Below are positions 42,729 to 50,666 of a stretch of 64,000 nt of DNA, piece by piece. Both the position numbers and the translations under genes were made by a program. The stretch's first letter is position 1, and each line of letters begins with the position of its first letter. The notes under the pieces were generated by a model. The model saw only the letters and a list, made by a program, of their open reading frames with translations, ran no database searches and was not told the DNA's origin. The DNA is from Bacteroidota bacterium (GTDB lineage: Bacteria > Bacteroidota > Bacteroidia > Chitinophagales > Chitinophagaceae): contig JAFDYC010000056.1 of assembly GCA_018267625.1 (NCBI GenBank), positions 1-64,000 on the forward strand. The letters run 5' to 3'.

Positions 42729-43122
42729 ATTGAACGGATTTTTTCAAATCTGGATGCAGACTTTCCAGCACTGGGCAGGTAAGGGCTGCATGTTCGAGCA
42801 ATGCACGCTCACGGTCGGAATATTGATGCGGGCCGGAAAGTTTCATGGCGATGCGCACCTCTCCAATACGGCGTGGTGCAGGCACCATGATTTTTTCTAC
42901 TTCGCACTCAATATGCCCCAATGCAAAATCGTGGCCCTTGGCACAGAGAGCCATCAGGGTTAACATGCAGGAAGCAAGGGCAGAGGCTACCAGGTCGGTA
43001 GGAGAAAATTTAGAGCCTGTACCACCATTGTCTGTTGGAGCATCGGTTTGAATGATGGTTCCGGAACGCAGATGCACAGAGGTGGTTACAAGGCCTGATT
43101 CGTAGCTTACTTTGGCAGTCAC
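42715..43122 (-). CDS. OsmC/Ohr-family peroxiredoxin-like protein
   Basis: A 135-residue protein of the OsmC family, thiol peroxidases reducing organic hydroperoxides. The two reactive cysteines are present: Cys52 in DLVASALASCMLTLMA and Cys116 in EHAALTCPVLESLHP. The Arg/Glu network residues fit (GSKFSPTDL, RIGEVRIAMKL). It belongs to the general OsmC branch rather than Ohr proper, since Ohr has a different N-terminus. The 3' end overlaps DUF2851 by 14 bases. The stress-linked oxyR lies about 1.6 kb away, but there is no sign of shared control. Confidence 0.9.
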   Translation of the reverse strand: MTAKVSYESGLVTTSVHLRSGTIIQTDAPTDNGGTGSKFSPTDLVASALASCMLTLMALCAKGHDFALGHIECEVEKIMVPAPRRIGEVRIAMKLSGPHQYSDRERALLEHAALTCPVLESLHPDLKKSVQFIWP

Positions 43123-43138
43123 TGGAGTAGATTTTCAG

Positions 43139-43146
43139 CAAAAGTA
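43139..43146 (-). promoter_or_regulatory. -7 element of the OsmC gene
   Basis: Minus-strand TACTTTTG lies 16 nt before the ATG at 43122. Confidence 0.5.
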
Positions 43147-43269
43147 GCCGAGAGGTTTGTGTATTCCTTTCCTGGAATGTCAACCGAAATAATCCAACAT
43201 CTTCAGTGCTATAAACGAACAATTTTCTGCCACAAATTGGAAAATCTTGTTTGCCTTTTTTGTCGGCAC

Positions 43270-44022
43270 TCAGGATTGAGGCTTGTCATATAGCCGGCTT
43301 TTGATAATCCCCCATTTGTGCAGGCGGTGTGTGAGGCTCACACGCAGCACCCCCAGGCCATACTTGGAAGAACGGCGAAAATTGATGGACGAGGCATCGT
43401 CAAAATATTTTGTGGGGCAGGTTACTTCTCCAATTTCAAAACCGGCCATAAAAATCTGGGAAATCATTTCATTGTCGAAGACAAAGTCATCCGAGTTGTG
43501 GCTGAACTCAAGAGCACGGAGTACATCTGCACTGAATGCCCGGTAGCCGGTGTGGTATTCGGAAAGCTTTTCCCAGAGCAAAATATTTTCAAACAGGGTC
43601 AGGCAGCGGTTGAAAATGTATTTGTAGAGTGGCATACCGCCCCGCAATGCGCCACCACCCAGAATTCGTGAGGCAAACACTACAGGATAGACATGATTGG
43701 CGATAATAGAGCACATCGGCAGGATGAGCTGCGGCGTGTATTGGTAGTCCGGATGCACCATGATGACGATGTCGGCTCCCAGCTCCAGCGCTTTGGCATA
43801 GCAGCTCTTCTGGTTTCCACCATAGCCCCGGTTTTGTTCATGAATCACGATGTGGCGGATGCCCAGGCTACGAGCTACCTCTACGGTATTGTCCGGGCTT
43901 TTATCGTCCACCAACACTACCTCGTCCACCACATCCAAAGGGATTTCCCGGTAGGTACGTTCAAGGGTGAGCGCAGCCCGGTATGCAGGCAATACGACGA
44001 CAATCTTTTTTCCGTTGATCAT
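43270..44022 (-). CDS. Family 2 glycosyltransferase (DPM1-like)
   Basis: A 250-residue cytosolic or membrane-associated GT-A enzyme. The nucleotide-sugar fold is clear: VVVLPAYRAALTLERTYREIP, VDEVVLVDDKSPDNTVEVA (DD motif), EQNRGYGGNQKSCYAKALELGADIVIMVHPDYQY (the DxD-like region, here HPDYQ). The C-terminal half contains GMPLYKYIFNRCLTLFENI and YHTGYRAFSADVL, matching dolichyl- or undecaprenyl-phosphate sugar transferases of the bacterial DPM1 type. No membrane helix domain follows. ATG 44022 gives the family N-terminus; the frame runs on to 44169 antisense of the next gene. The lipid and sugar are unknown. Confidence 0.87.
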   Translation of the reverse strand: MINGKKIVVVLPAYRAALTLERTYREIPLDVVDEVVLVDDKSPDNTVEVARSLGIRHIVIHEQNRGYGGNQKSCYAKALELGADIVIMVHPDYQYTPQLILPMCSIIANHVYPVVFASRILGGGALRGGMPLYKYIFNRCLTLFENILLWEKLSEYHTGYRAFSADVLRALEFSHNSDDFVFDNEMISQIFMAGFEIGEVTCPTKYFDDASSINFRRSSKYGLGVLRVSLTHRLHKWGIIKSRLYDKPQS

Positions 44023-44084
44023 GCTTGCTGATTTGATTTTTTCTAAAAAAATAGTACGATTCCTAAGCGAGTATTCATCTATGC

Positions 44085-44549
44085 TCAGGACTTCAGTTGC
44101 ATGGAGGTGTTGATGAGGTTCGAACTTGCCTTTGCCAACAATACCCCATCCGAATTGTGAACTGCACATTCTACATGTACAATTTTCTTCCCCTCACGGA
44201 GCACTTGAGCCATTGCCGTCATGGTCTCCCCTTCTTTAGCAGCGTACAGAAAATCCACATTCAGGTTAAGCGAAGTGTAATGATAATCGGCATCTAAGCT
44301 CACCACAGCCCAGCCAATAGTTTCATCAATAAACGCGCTCATCATTCCCCCGTGAATATTCCCATAGGGGTTCGTCATCTCGTGTTTGATTACTACAGAA
44401 AGGCGCACCATACCGTGGGCCGCATCCAGTAAAGTGGCCCCCAGCCAGTTGCCAACCGGCGAACGTGAGTCCGTGATTTCTTTATTATGATACCGTTGCA
44501 TCATTTGCTCGTACAGTGGGATAGACTGACCCGGGTCTTTCAATTGCAT
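44085..44549 (-). CDS. PaaI-family hotdog thioesterase
   Basis: A 154-residue hotdog-fold acyl-CoA thioesterase. The 4HBT core is visible: NWLGATLLDAAHGMVRLSVVIKHEMTNPYGNIHGGMMSAFIDETIGWAV, where NIHGGMM with the following Asp/Glu (DETIG) is the active loop, then LNLNVDFLYAAKEGETMTAMAQVLREGKKIVHVECAVHNSDGVLLAKASS. The substrate could be any small or aromatic acyl-CoA. The -7 is TACTTTCG at 44583-44590 on the minus strand, 33 nt upstream. It is divergent from oxyR, sharing a 211-base intergenic region. Confidence 0.88.
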   Translation of the reverse strand: MQLKDPGQSIPLYEQMMQRYHNKEITDSRSPVGNWLGATLLDAAHGMVRLSVVIKHEMTNPYGNIHGGMMSAFIDETIGWAVVSLDADYHYTSLNLNVDFLYAAKEGETMTAMAQVLREGKKIVHVECAVHNSDGVLLAKASSNLINTSMQLKS

Positions 44550-44582
44550 ATTCAGTCGCTGATGCTTATCGCTTCAGCGGCG

Positions 44583-44590
44583 CGAAAGTA
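44583..44590 (-). promoter_or_regulatory. -7 element of the thioesterase gene
   Basis: Minus-strand TACTTTCG, the TTCG variant of the -7 element, lies 33 nt before the ATG at 44549. Confidence 0.4.
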
Positions 44591-44760
44591 CGGCATGGCT
44601 ACAGGCTACTGCTCCGGGACAGAATGCTTGTAACTTGCAATTGCAGATACCGAAACCGGCAAAAACATCATCAATTTTTTAAAAATTCTGCTTCAAAAAA
44701 TTACGCGCACCAACTAGCATCTTCTCTGATTTTTGTGCAAGCGTCCAAACAAACTGAAAC

Positions 44761-45717
44761 ATGACCATCACCCAATTAGAATATGTGGTTGCTGTGGCCA
44801 CCTATCACAGCTTTGTGGCTGCGGCAGAAAAATGCTTTGTGACTCAGCCCACACTTTCCATGCAAATCCAAAAGCTGGAAGACGAGATGGGAGTTCGCTT
44901 GTTCGACCGAACAAAACATCCGATTGCCGTAACAGAAGTAGGCGATTTGATCGTGGCACAGGCTCGGGTAGTTCTTGCAGAAGCTGGCCGAATTGGCGAA
45001 ATCATCCAGGACCATCAAAACTTACTTTCAGGTTCCTTCCGCATTGCCGCCATACCTACAGTAGCCCCATTTTTACTACCCCGCTTGCTGGAAGATTTCA
45101 CTGCGGCCCATCCGGAAATTCAACTTAAAGCCAGCGAACTGGAAACAGCACACGCTATACGGGCCTTGCACAATGGCGAAATTGATGCAGCCATCCTGAG
45201 CACACCTCTTGAAGAAAACAACCTCAAAGAATACCCACTTTTCTATGAACCACTCGTAGCCTATTTCGCCGAAGGCGAGCCAGCCCTAAAGAAACGGCTT
45301 GTCGCCCCTGAAGATGTGGAACTGGACCGTATCTGGCTGCTCAGCGAAGGCAATTGCATGAGGAATCAGGTATTGGACCTTTGCTCCGACCAGGTTCAAA
45401 AACAACAAAGCTCCAGGCCCTATCAGTACGAAAGCAGCAATGTGGACACGCTGCGCAAAATGGTGGATCGCGCTGGCGGACTGACTGTCTTGCCCGAGCT
45501 CAGTACACATGATTTTCCCGAAGACCTGATGGAACGCATCCGCTACTTCGAAGAACCGCAGCCGGTGCGTGAAATCAGTATCGTGACCGCAGACCATTTC
45601 GTGCGTGCTTCGATGCTGCAAAGCCTGATGGACGCCGTGCTGAACCTGATTCCCGAGCCGATGCGGGTGCAGAAAAAAAACCGAAAAGTGCTGCGCATCC
45701 AAAGCGCAAGACTGTAA
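44761..45717 (+). CDS. oxyR: Hydrogen-peroxide sensor OxyR (LysR family)
   Basis: A 318-residue LysR-type regulator. The winged helix is at residues 1-60 (TITQLEYVVAVATYHSFVAAAEKCFVTQPTLSMQIQKLEDEMGVRLFDR). The effector domain keeps both peroxide-sensing cysteines at the same numbers as E. coli OxyR: Cys199 and Cys208 in SEGNCMRNQVLDLCS. The peroxide-site Thr region (AIPTVAPFLLP) is present too. This makes it OxyR rather than a generic LysR protein. It controls peroxide defence genes. None of the classic targets is adjacent, though the divergent neighbour is a thioesterase. A strong terminator follows. Confidence 0.94.
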   Translation: MTITQLEYVVAVATYHSFVAAAEKCFVTQPTLSMQIQKLEDEMGVRLFDRTKHPIAVTEVGDLIVAQARVVLAEAGRIGEIIQDHQNLLSGSFRIAAIPTVAPFLLPRLLEDFTAAHPEIQLKASELETAHAIRALHNGEIDAAILSTPLEENNLKEYPLFYEPLVAYFAEGEPALKKRLVAPEDVELDRIWLLSEGNCMRNQVLDLCSDQVQKQQSSRPYQYESSNVDTLRKMVDRAGGLTVLPELSTHDFPEDLMERIRYFEEPQPVREISIVTADHFVRASMLQSLMDAVLNLIPEPMRVQKKNRKVLRIQSARL

Positions 45718-45720
45718 ATA

Positions 45721-45748
45721 AAAAACTGTCTATTAAGGCAGTTTTTTT
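45721..45748 (+). terminator. Bidirectional terminator between oxyR and the M48 gene
   Basis: A 10-bp stem AAAAACTGTC / GGCAGTTTTT (one G-T pair) with loop TATTAA and a run of seven T on the plus strand. The A-run on the 5' side makes it work on the minus strand as well. It lies 4 bases after the oxyR stop codon. Confidence 0.85.
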
Positions 45749-45854
45749 ATTTCTGAAATAAAGGACCGGCCGCAATGGACGTCGGGCTATGCACTACAGC
45801 CGAAATAATAAAAAGCTCCTTCAACTCTACAATTATCCTGAGCAGGGAAAAAAA

Positions 45855-46667
45855 TTAGCGGCCTGCCGGCTTGTAATATTTCAGCGCTTCAGGCAGCCAG
45901 TTTCTGATGTTTTGAATCCGGGTGGCATCGGCTGGGTGTGTACTGAGCAATTCCGGTGGCTTGGGGCCTCCTGAGGCTGACATCCGCTGCCAGAAGGGTA
46001 CCGCTTCATTGGGGTTGTAGCCCGCCATGGCCATAAAAATCAACCCTACATGATCAGCTTCGCTTTCTTGCTTGCGCGAATAGGCAAGGGTGCCCAACTG
46101 GCTGCCAACACCATAAATGGAAGCGAAGATGTTTTGGGTTTGGGCTGGCTTGCTGGCTAAGGCTGTGGACAAGGCCTCGCCGCCCATTTGCACCATTAAT
46201 TCCTGGCTCATGCGTTCATTGCCGTGACGAGATATGGCGTGGGCAATTTCGTGTCCTAAGACAACGGCCAGGCCAGCTTCATTCTGCACTAGTGGCATGA
46301 TGCCCGAATAAACGACGACCTTACCGCCCGGCATACACCAGGCATTGGCTTCTTTATTGTTGACTAAATGAAATTCCCATTGGTAGCCGGCGATGAGGCT
46401 GGCCTGGCCTTTTTGAGTCAGGTAAGCCTGAACAGCATTGGCAAGCCTGGTCCCAACCCGCTGTACCATTTCAGCATCACGGCTGCCTGTTTTGGAAACA
46501 GGGGGATTTTGTGACAGGAAAGTTGCGTATTGCTGTGTAGCCATCGAACGCATGGTATTCTCGTCAACCAAATTGACGGAGGAACGACCCGTAACCGGAT
46601 TAGTGTAGCAGGAATTGAGGCTAAGGGTGGCTCCCAGTATGGCCAGGCATAAAAAAAGGTGTTTCAT
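45855..46667 (-). CDS. M48-family zinc metalloprotease lipoprotein
   Basis: A 270-residue lipoprotein protease. The signal peptide ends at the lipobox LNSC (about residue 20), after MKHLFLCLAILGATLS. The zinc site HEIAH is in VVLGHEIAHAISRHGNERMSQEL, and the third ligand Glu is in SRKQESEADHVGLIFMAMAGYNPNEA. The N-part YTNPVTGRSSVNLVDE is common to Bacteroidota and proteobacterial YcaL/LoiP-type proteins. They degrade damaged or misfolded outer-membrane proteins in the periplasm. The true start is ATG 46667; the frame extends 9 bases to a TTG. TTTCTTTG (minus strand, 46682-46689) precedes it by 14 nt. Confidence 0.9.
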   Translation of the reverse strand: MKHLFLCLAILGATLSLNSCYTNPVTGRSSVNLVDENTMRSMATQQYATFLSQNPPVSKTGSRDAEMVQRVGTRLANAVQAYLTQKGQASLIAGYQWEFHLVNNKEANAWCMPGGKVVVYSGIMPLVQNEAGLAVVLGHEIAHAISRHGNERMSQELMVQMGGEALSTALASKPAQTQNIFASIYGVGSQLGTLAYSRKQESEADHVGLIFMAMAGYNPNEAVPFWQRMSASGGPKPPELLSTHPADATRIQNIRNWLPEALKYYKPAGR

Positions 46668-46681
46668 GAAATTCAATTTTA

Positions 46682-46711
46682 CAAAGAAAAAGGCGTGACT
46701 TCTATCACGCC
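46682..46711 (-). terminator. Terminator of plsY, overlapping the M48 gene promoter
   Basis: On the minus strand GGCGTGA / TCACGCC (46692-46711), a 7-bp GC-rich stem, is followed by TTTTTCTTTGT. The same TTTCTTTG stretch lies at -7 distance from the M48 start, so end and promoter signals overlap. Confidence 0.7.
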
Positions 46712-46736
46712 AGCGAGTACATAAAAACGCTTTGGG

Positions 46737-47372
46737 TTAGGAGCGGGGCTCCCGGCGCTTACGGAACGATTTGAGCTTGCTTTCATTTCCGGCCAATAAG
46801 CGGCCAATATTCTTATGATGCGTCAATACAACGAGGCAAGCCGTGGCAATCGCAAAGACTTTATAGCTCATTTCCGGCTCTCGGAAAATAAAGACTATAA
46901 GCACTGGAAAAGCAACAGAAGCGGAGATGGAACTAAGGGAAACGTAGCGGGTCAGAAACAGCATGAATACAAAAACAGCAGCCAGGCTTAAGGCAACCAG
47001 GGGCTGGATGGATAGAATCATTCCAAAAAGGGTTGCGATGCCTTTCCCACCACGGAAATCAGCCCAAATGGGGAAGATATGGCCCAATACGGCTACGAGC
47101 CCGAGGATAACCTGAAGGTTCGTAATCGCCTCACTGCCCCAGGCAAATTGAGAAAACAGAGAGAGCTTCACAGCGATGAAACCCTTCATCATGTCGCCCA
47201 GCATCACAGCGGTTCCAGCCGTCTTACCTAGAATTCGAAAGGTGTTCGTAGCACCGGCATTCCCGCTACCATGCTCCCGGATATCAATACCGTAAACCCT
47301 GTTGCTCACCCAGACGGCTGTAGGTATGGAGCCAATCAAATAAGCGAGTACGATGAGCAGGGCAATTTCCAT
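46737..47372 (-). CDS. plsY: Acyl-phosphate glycerol-3-phosphate acyltransferase PlsY
   Basis: A 211-residue inner-membrane enzyme with five to six helices, which acylates glycerol-3-phosphate using acyl-phosphate, the first step of phospholipid synthesis. All three conserved cytoplasmic/loop motifs are visible: YLIGSIPTAVW, HGSGNAGATNTFRILGK and HIFPIWADFRGGKGIAT. A later HHKNIGRLLAGNESKL matches the C-terminal motif. The start is ATG 47372 and the frame continues upstream to 47399 across the promoter. TATTTTTG lies 24 nt upstream. It is followed by a terminator. Confidence 0.94.
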   Translation of the reverse strand: MEIALLIVLAYLIGSIPTAVWVSNRVYGIDIREHGSGNAGATNTFRILGKTAGTAVMLGDMMKGFIAVKLSLFSQFAWGSEAITNLQVILGLVAVLGHIFPIWADFRGGKGIATLFGMILSIQPLVALSLAAVFVFMLFLTRYVSLSSISASVAFPVLIVFIFREPEMSYKVFAIATACLVVLTHHKNIGRLLAGNESKLKSFRKRREPRS

Positions 47373-47396
47373 TACAATAAATTCTTTGGGGGCGGG

Positions 47397-47404
47397 CAAA
47401 AATA
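47397..47404 (-). promoter_or_regulatory. -7 element of plsY
   Basis: Minus-strand TATTTTTG lies 24 nt before the ATG at 47372. It decides the start by excluding the ATG at 47399, which overlaps it. Confidence 0.5.
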
Positions 47405-47463
47405 GCTGTTAAGGACGACTTTGTATAATGAGAGAAATCACAAAAGGCGGGCAAGCAGGGGCA

Positions 47464-48276
47464 TTACGCGGTAAACTTCAGGCACATCCATTCTGCTTCA
47501 TTTGTAGCTTCCATAAGTGTGAAACCATTGGCTACAGCCGTTTCGATAATTTTTGGGGCATCTGGTTTCAGAAAGCCACTCAACAGCAATAGACCTGATG
47601 GCAATATCCTGCTGTGCATGGTTTGCATGGATTCCAACAAGACATTCCTATTGATATTGGCAAGTAGGATATCGAATTGCAGCTCAGGATCTAATTCTGA
47701 GATATCTGCTCGCTGTATTGCAATAGCTCCCTCACTATTTGTAGCTGCATTTTCTTCGGCATTCCGGACACTCCATTCGTCAATATCAATAGCCATCGTA
47801 TTTCCGGCACCTAGTTTCTTAGCCAGAATAGCTAAAATGCCTGTTCCGGTTCCAAAATCCAGAACTGATTTTTTTCCGAAATGAATATCCTTCATGGATT
47901 GCATCATAAGCCGTGTTGTGGCGTGATGTCCTGTGCCAAAGGACATTTTGGGTAGAATGATGACTTCAAATGGTGTTTGGGCAGGCTGATGAAATGGAGC
48001 ACGGATGGTACAGAAACCGGGGACAATAACTGGATCAAAAGAAGCTTCCCAAAGGGCGTTCCAATTTTGTTCCGGAATTACTTGCTGCTGGCATGAGAGA
48101 CCGTGTGCGCTGATTCGAGATAAAATTTGCTCAACTTTATCTGAGCTCTCTGAGGTATAAGCCTTTAAGGAGTGCTCCAATTCTTCAAAGCCATCGCAAC
48201 CTAAATCTGCTAGTTCAGCAATCAGAATTTCTCTTTCTGACTCTGCAACAACAATGGTGAATTCAATGGAATTCAT
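47464..48276 (-). CDS. prmA: Ribosomal protein L11 methyltransferase
   Basis: A 270-residue SAM-dependent enzyme that methylates ribosomal protein L11. The N-terminal domain is ferredoxin-like (residues 1-about 60, IVVAESEREILIAELADLGCDGFEE). The catalytic domain has MSFGTGHHATTRLM, VLDFGTGTGILAILAKKLG (SAM motif I), MAIDIDEWSVRNAEENAATN and FDILLANINRNVL (active NxN motif). Length fits the short Bacteroidota form. The start codon is 83 bases after the stop of the PorE-like gene and 33 bases after its terminator hairpin. I see no clear -7 element of its own, so partial read-through is plausible. Confidence 0.92.
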   Translation of the reverse strand: MNSIEFTIVVAESEREILIAELADLGCDGFEELEHSLKAYTSESSDKVEQILSRISAHGLSCQQQVIPEQNWNALWEASFDPVIVPGFCTIRAPFHQPAQTPFEVIILPKMSFGTGHHATTRLMMQSMKDIHFGKKSVLDFGTGTGILAILAKKLGAGNTMAIDIDEWSVRNAEENAATNSEGAIAIQRADISELDPELQFDILLANINRNVLLESMQTMHSRILPSGLLLLSGFLKPDAPKIIETAVANGFTLMEATNEAEWMCLKFTA

Positions 48277-48302
48277 AGCAGTTCATGATTTCAGAATTTG
48301 TG

Positions 48303-48339
48303 AAAAAGCAGAGAGGCTGCTCGTTACAGCAGCCTCTCT
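48303..48339 (-). terminator. Terminator after the PorE-like gene
   Basis: A perfect 12-bp inverted repeat, AGAGAGGCTGCT / AGCAGCCTCTCT (48310-48339), with a 6-base loop. On the minus strand it is followed by GCTTTTTC. It sits just ahead of prmA. Confidence 0.8.
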
Positions 48340-48359
48340 GGAGTATCTGGCTAGAATAA

Positions 48360-50549
48360 TCAGGGGTTGTCCGTGTCTTTATGAACGCGACTACCTGGGT
48401 TCCCAAATTCTGATTCCGGATCACCTGGATCGTTGTCATCACCTTGATCCTGAATTTGAAGGTTTGATTCCTGAGAACCAATGGTACCCTTTTTCGCACT
48501 GTTGTATATGATACGGCGTGTAGGGTCTTCTTGTAAGATTCGGAATTCTGTACGACGATTAAGTTGACGTCCGCCCGGATTATCCTTATTTCCAAAGAAA
48601 TTGGGAGCGGCAGGCATCTTTTCACCAAAGCCTTTGGCAATCAATCGGCGGTCATCAATCCCTTGACTGGTCAGGTAGCTGCGAACTGCTTGAGCACGAC
48701 GGAGCGAAAGGTCTTTGTTGTAATCATCGGTGCCGTTTGCATCTGTAAAAGAGTAAACTTCTACGGATAAGGAGGGGTTGTCCTTCATGAAGCTAACCAA
48801 AGAGTCAAGAGAAGCTATAGATTCCGGGCGCAAGTCTGCTTTATCGTAGTCATAATACACGTTCGTGACTCGGAAGCTTTTGTTCATCGTAATGCTATCC
48901 AAATAAACTACTACGTTGACTGTTTGATCTGGGTCGCTACGCTTAATACCTTCTGTGCTGACTTGAGCGCGAGTCGAAACGAACTTGGATTTGTCTCCAG
49001 TGAAAACATAGGTATGCTCACGAGCCATGTTGAATTGGAACTGACCATCTTCAGAATTGAAGGTGCGCAGATTGCCTGTTTCATCAACCATACGAACGAC
49101 TACATCGTTCATTTCTTTTTGGGTTTTGCTATTGAGAACCTTTCCCATGACCTGAAGTTTAGGCTCAACTTGGATGCGCCAGATATCATCGCAGCAGGTA
49201 GGGTTTTTCAAAGCAATCGAACCAATACGGTTGGAAACTACATAAGCATCGGGTTTCCCAACAGGATCCTTAATATAGTAGAGTTCATCGGCAGAGGTAT
49301 TGATAGGATAGCCCATGTTTTTCACGTTCGTGTAACGGGAAGGCCCTCCATCTGCAGAGTAAATATCAAAACCGCCCATGCTCACTAAGCCATCGGAAGC
49401 AAAATAGAGTTTGTGAACCCTGGAATCATAATAAGGGGTCATTTCATTTCCCTCAGTATTAATTTGTTTACCGGCATTTTGAGGACGGCGATAGGTACCG
49501 CGAGCTGGGTCAATAACGGAATACCAGATGTCATATTTACCACGGCTTTGGATTTTCCTGTTAGAAGAGAAGAAAAGGATTTCTTTTTTCCCAACCTTGG
49601 CAACAAAGGGGTGTGTATTGGAGCTTCCATCATTGATGCCCTCTCCCAATAATTCAGGCGATTGCCATACACCCTTTTTGATATCAAACTGAGAGACGTA
49701 AATACGGCATATTACAGACATGGTATCGGATTCCTTACAATGAGTAAAATAGAATCGGTCGCCACCAGGGCTATAGCATCCGTTACCCGTATGAGACTTC
49801 AAGTCATTGAAGGGGCCATCGTTAAATACCAAGGGCCATTGAAAAGAATCCACATCAGCCACATTATATTGCTTATGAGAGGTCATAAACCGGGCATAAT
49901 ACTGATGTTTCCCATCGATTGTGCTATTTTGATTCATGGTGGAAAACAGCAAAGCTGTATCTCCCAATGGATAAGGGGAACTTTCTGTAAAAGGGCTGTT
50001 TACATTAGGTCCTGCATTTTTCATAGTGACCGAAACAGGGTCATTGATGGAATTCTTCCCCATGATACAACCATCAATCTCTCGCTTAGCTGTCTTTTTC
50101 AGCTTTTTGTACGTCTTGGGGTTGTCCGCCATGAACTTTTCAAAAGCATGGATGGAAGAGTCGTATAACCCTTGCATCTTGAGCATTTTTGCTTCCTTGA
50201 ATTTAGCTTCCGGATAAATTTTGGAAGCTAAAGCATAGGCTTCGCCATAGTTTTTAGCAGCGGGACCATAATCCCTGCTAAAGGCATAACATTCGGCCAA
50301 TTGGTATGAGAGATACGGGTTACGTGGGTTCTCTGCTTTTAATTGGCTGTAGTATTCTATCGCAGTAAAATAGCTACCGGCTTCGAACAAGCCATCCGCC
50401 CAGCGGATTTTTCGGTTGTAGGGGAGCTTTGCAACAGGGTCGTTTGCCGGATTGCGATACTTTTCCCTTTGCTGCTGTGCCTGCGCATCATTTTGACCAG
50501 AAAACACTAAGATAGACGCGAGTAAAAGTAGCAGCCAGTTTTTTCTCAT
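48360..50549 (-). CDS. PorE-like protein (TPR, PD40 propeller, OmpA domain)
   Basis: A 729-residue periplasmic protein. Signal peptide to about residue 25 (NDAQAQ). Residues of about 45-150 are TPR-like helices (WADGLFEAGSYFTAIEYYSQLKAENPRNPYLSYQLAECYAF). Residues of about 170-480 are WD40-like PD40 beta-propeller repeats (ESSPYPLGDTALLFSTMNQ, GNGCYSPGGDRFYFTHCK, KKEILFFSSNRK). A carboxypeptidase-regulatory-like domain follows (VMGKVLNSKTQKEMNDVVVRM). Residues of about 575-700 are an OmpA peptidoglycan-binding domain (VYYDYDKADLRPESIASLD ... NRRTEFRI). This order matches PorE, which anchors the T9SS PorLM/PorKN machinery to the wall. It follows the PorP/SprF gene by 117 bases. Confidence 0.88.
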   Translation of the reverse strand: MRKNWLLLLLASILVFSGQNDAQAQQQREKYRNPANDPVAKLPYNRKIRWADGLFEAGSYFTAIEYYSQLKAENPRNPYLSYQLAECYAFSRDYGPAAKNYGEAYALASKIYPEAKFKEAKMLKMQGLYDSSIHAFEKFMADNPKTYKKLKKTAKREIDGCIMGKNSINDPVSVTMKNAGPNVNSPFTESSPYPLGDTALLFSTMNQNSTIDGKHQYYARFMTSHKQYNVADVDSFQWPLVFNDGPFNDLKSHTGNGCYSPGGDRFYFTHCKESDTMSVICRIYVSQFDIKKGVWQSPELLGEGINDGSSNTHPFVAKVGKKEILFFSSNRKIQSRGKYDIWYSVIDPARGTYRRPQNAGKQINTEGNEMTPYYDSRVHKLYFASDGLVSMGGFDIYSADGGPSRYTNVKNMGYPINTSADELYYIKDPVGKPDAYVVSNRIGSIALKNPTCCDDIWRIQVEPKLQVMGKVLNSKTQKEMNDVVVRMVDETGNLRTFNSEDGQFQFNMAREHTYVFTGDKSKFVSTRAQVSTEGIKRSDPDQTVNVVVYLDSITMNKSFRVTNVYYDYDKADLRPESIASLDSLVSFMKDNPSLSVEVYSFTDANGTDDYNKDLSLRRAQAVRSYLTSQGIDDRRLIAKGFGEKMPAAPNFFGNKDNPGGRQLNRRTEFRILQEDPTRRIIYNSAKKGTIGSQESNLQIQDQGDDNDPGDPESEFGNPGSRVHKDTDNP

Positions 50550-50601
50550 GGAGGTGTACGATTGCGTTAGTTAATCGGTATAAAAGTATAGGAAGGGGGC
50601 A

Positions 50602-50636
50602 AAAAAAAGAAAGGGCAAACGAATTTTTTTTGCCCT
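50602..50636 (-). terminator. Terminator of the PorP/SprF gene
   Basis: On the minus strand AGGGCAAA / TTTGCCCT (50612-50636) is followed by TTCTTTTTTTT at 50602-50611. It lies between the PorP/SprF and PorE-like genes and probably lowers, without abolishing, read-through. Confidence 0.7.
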
Positions 50637-50666
50637 CTCATTTTCCGGCTTTTTATGTCGAAAATT

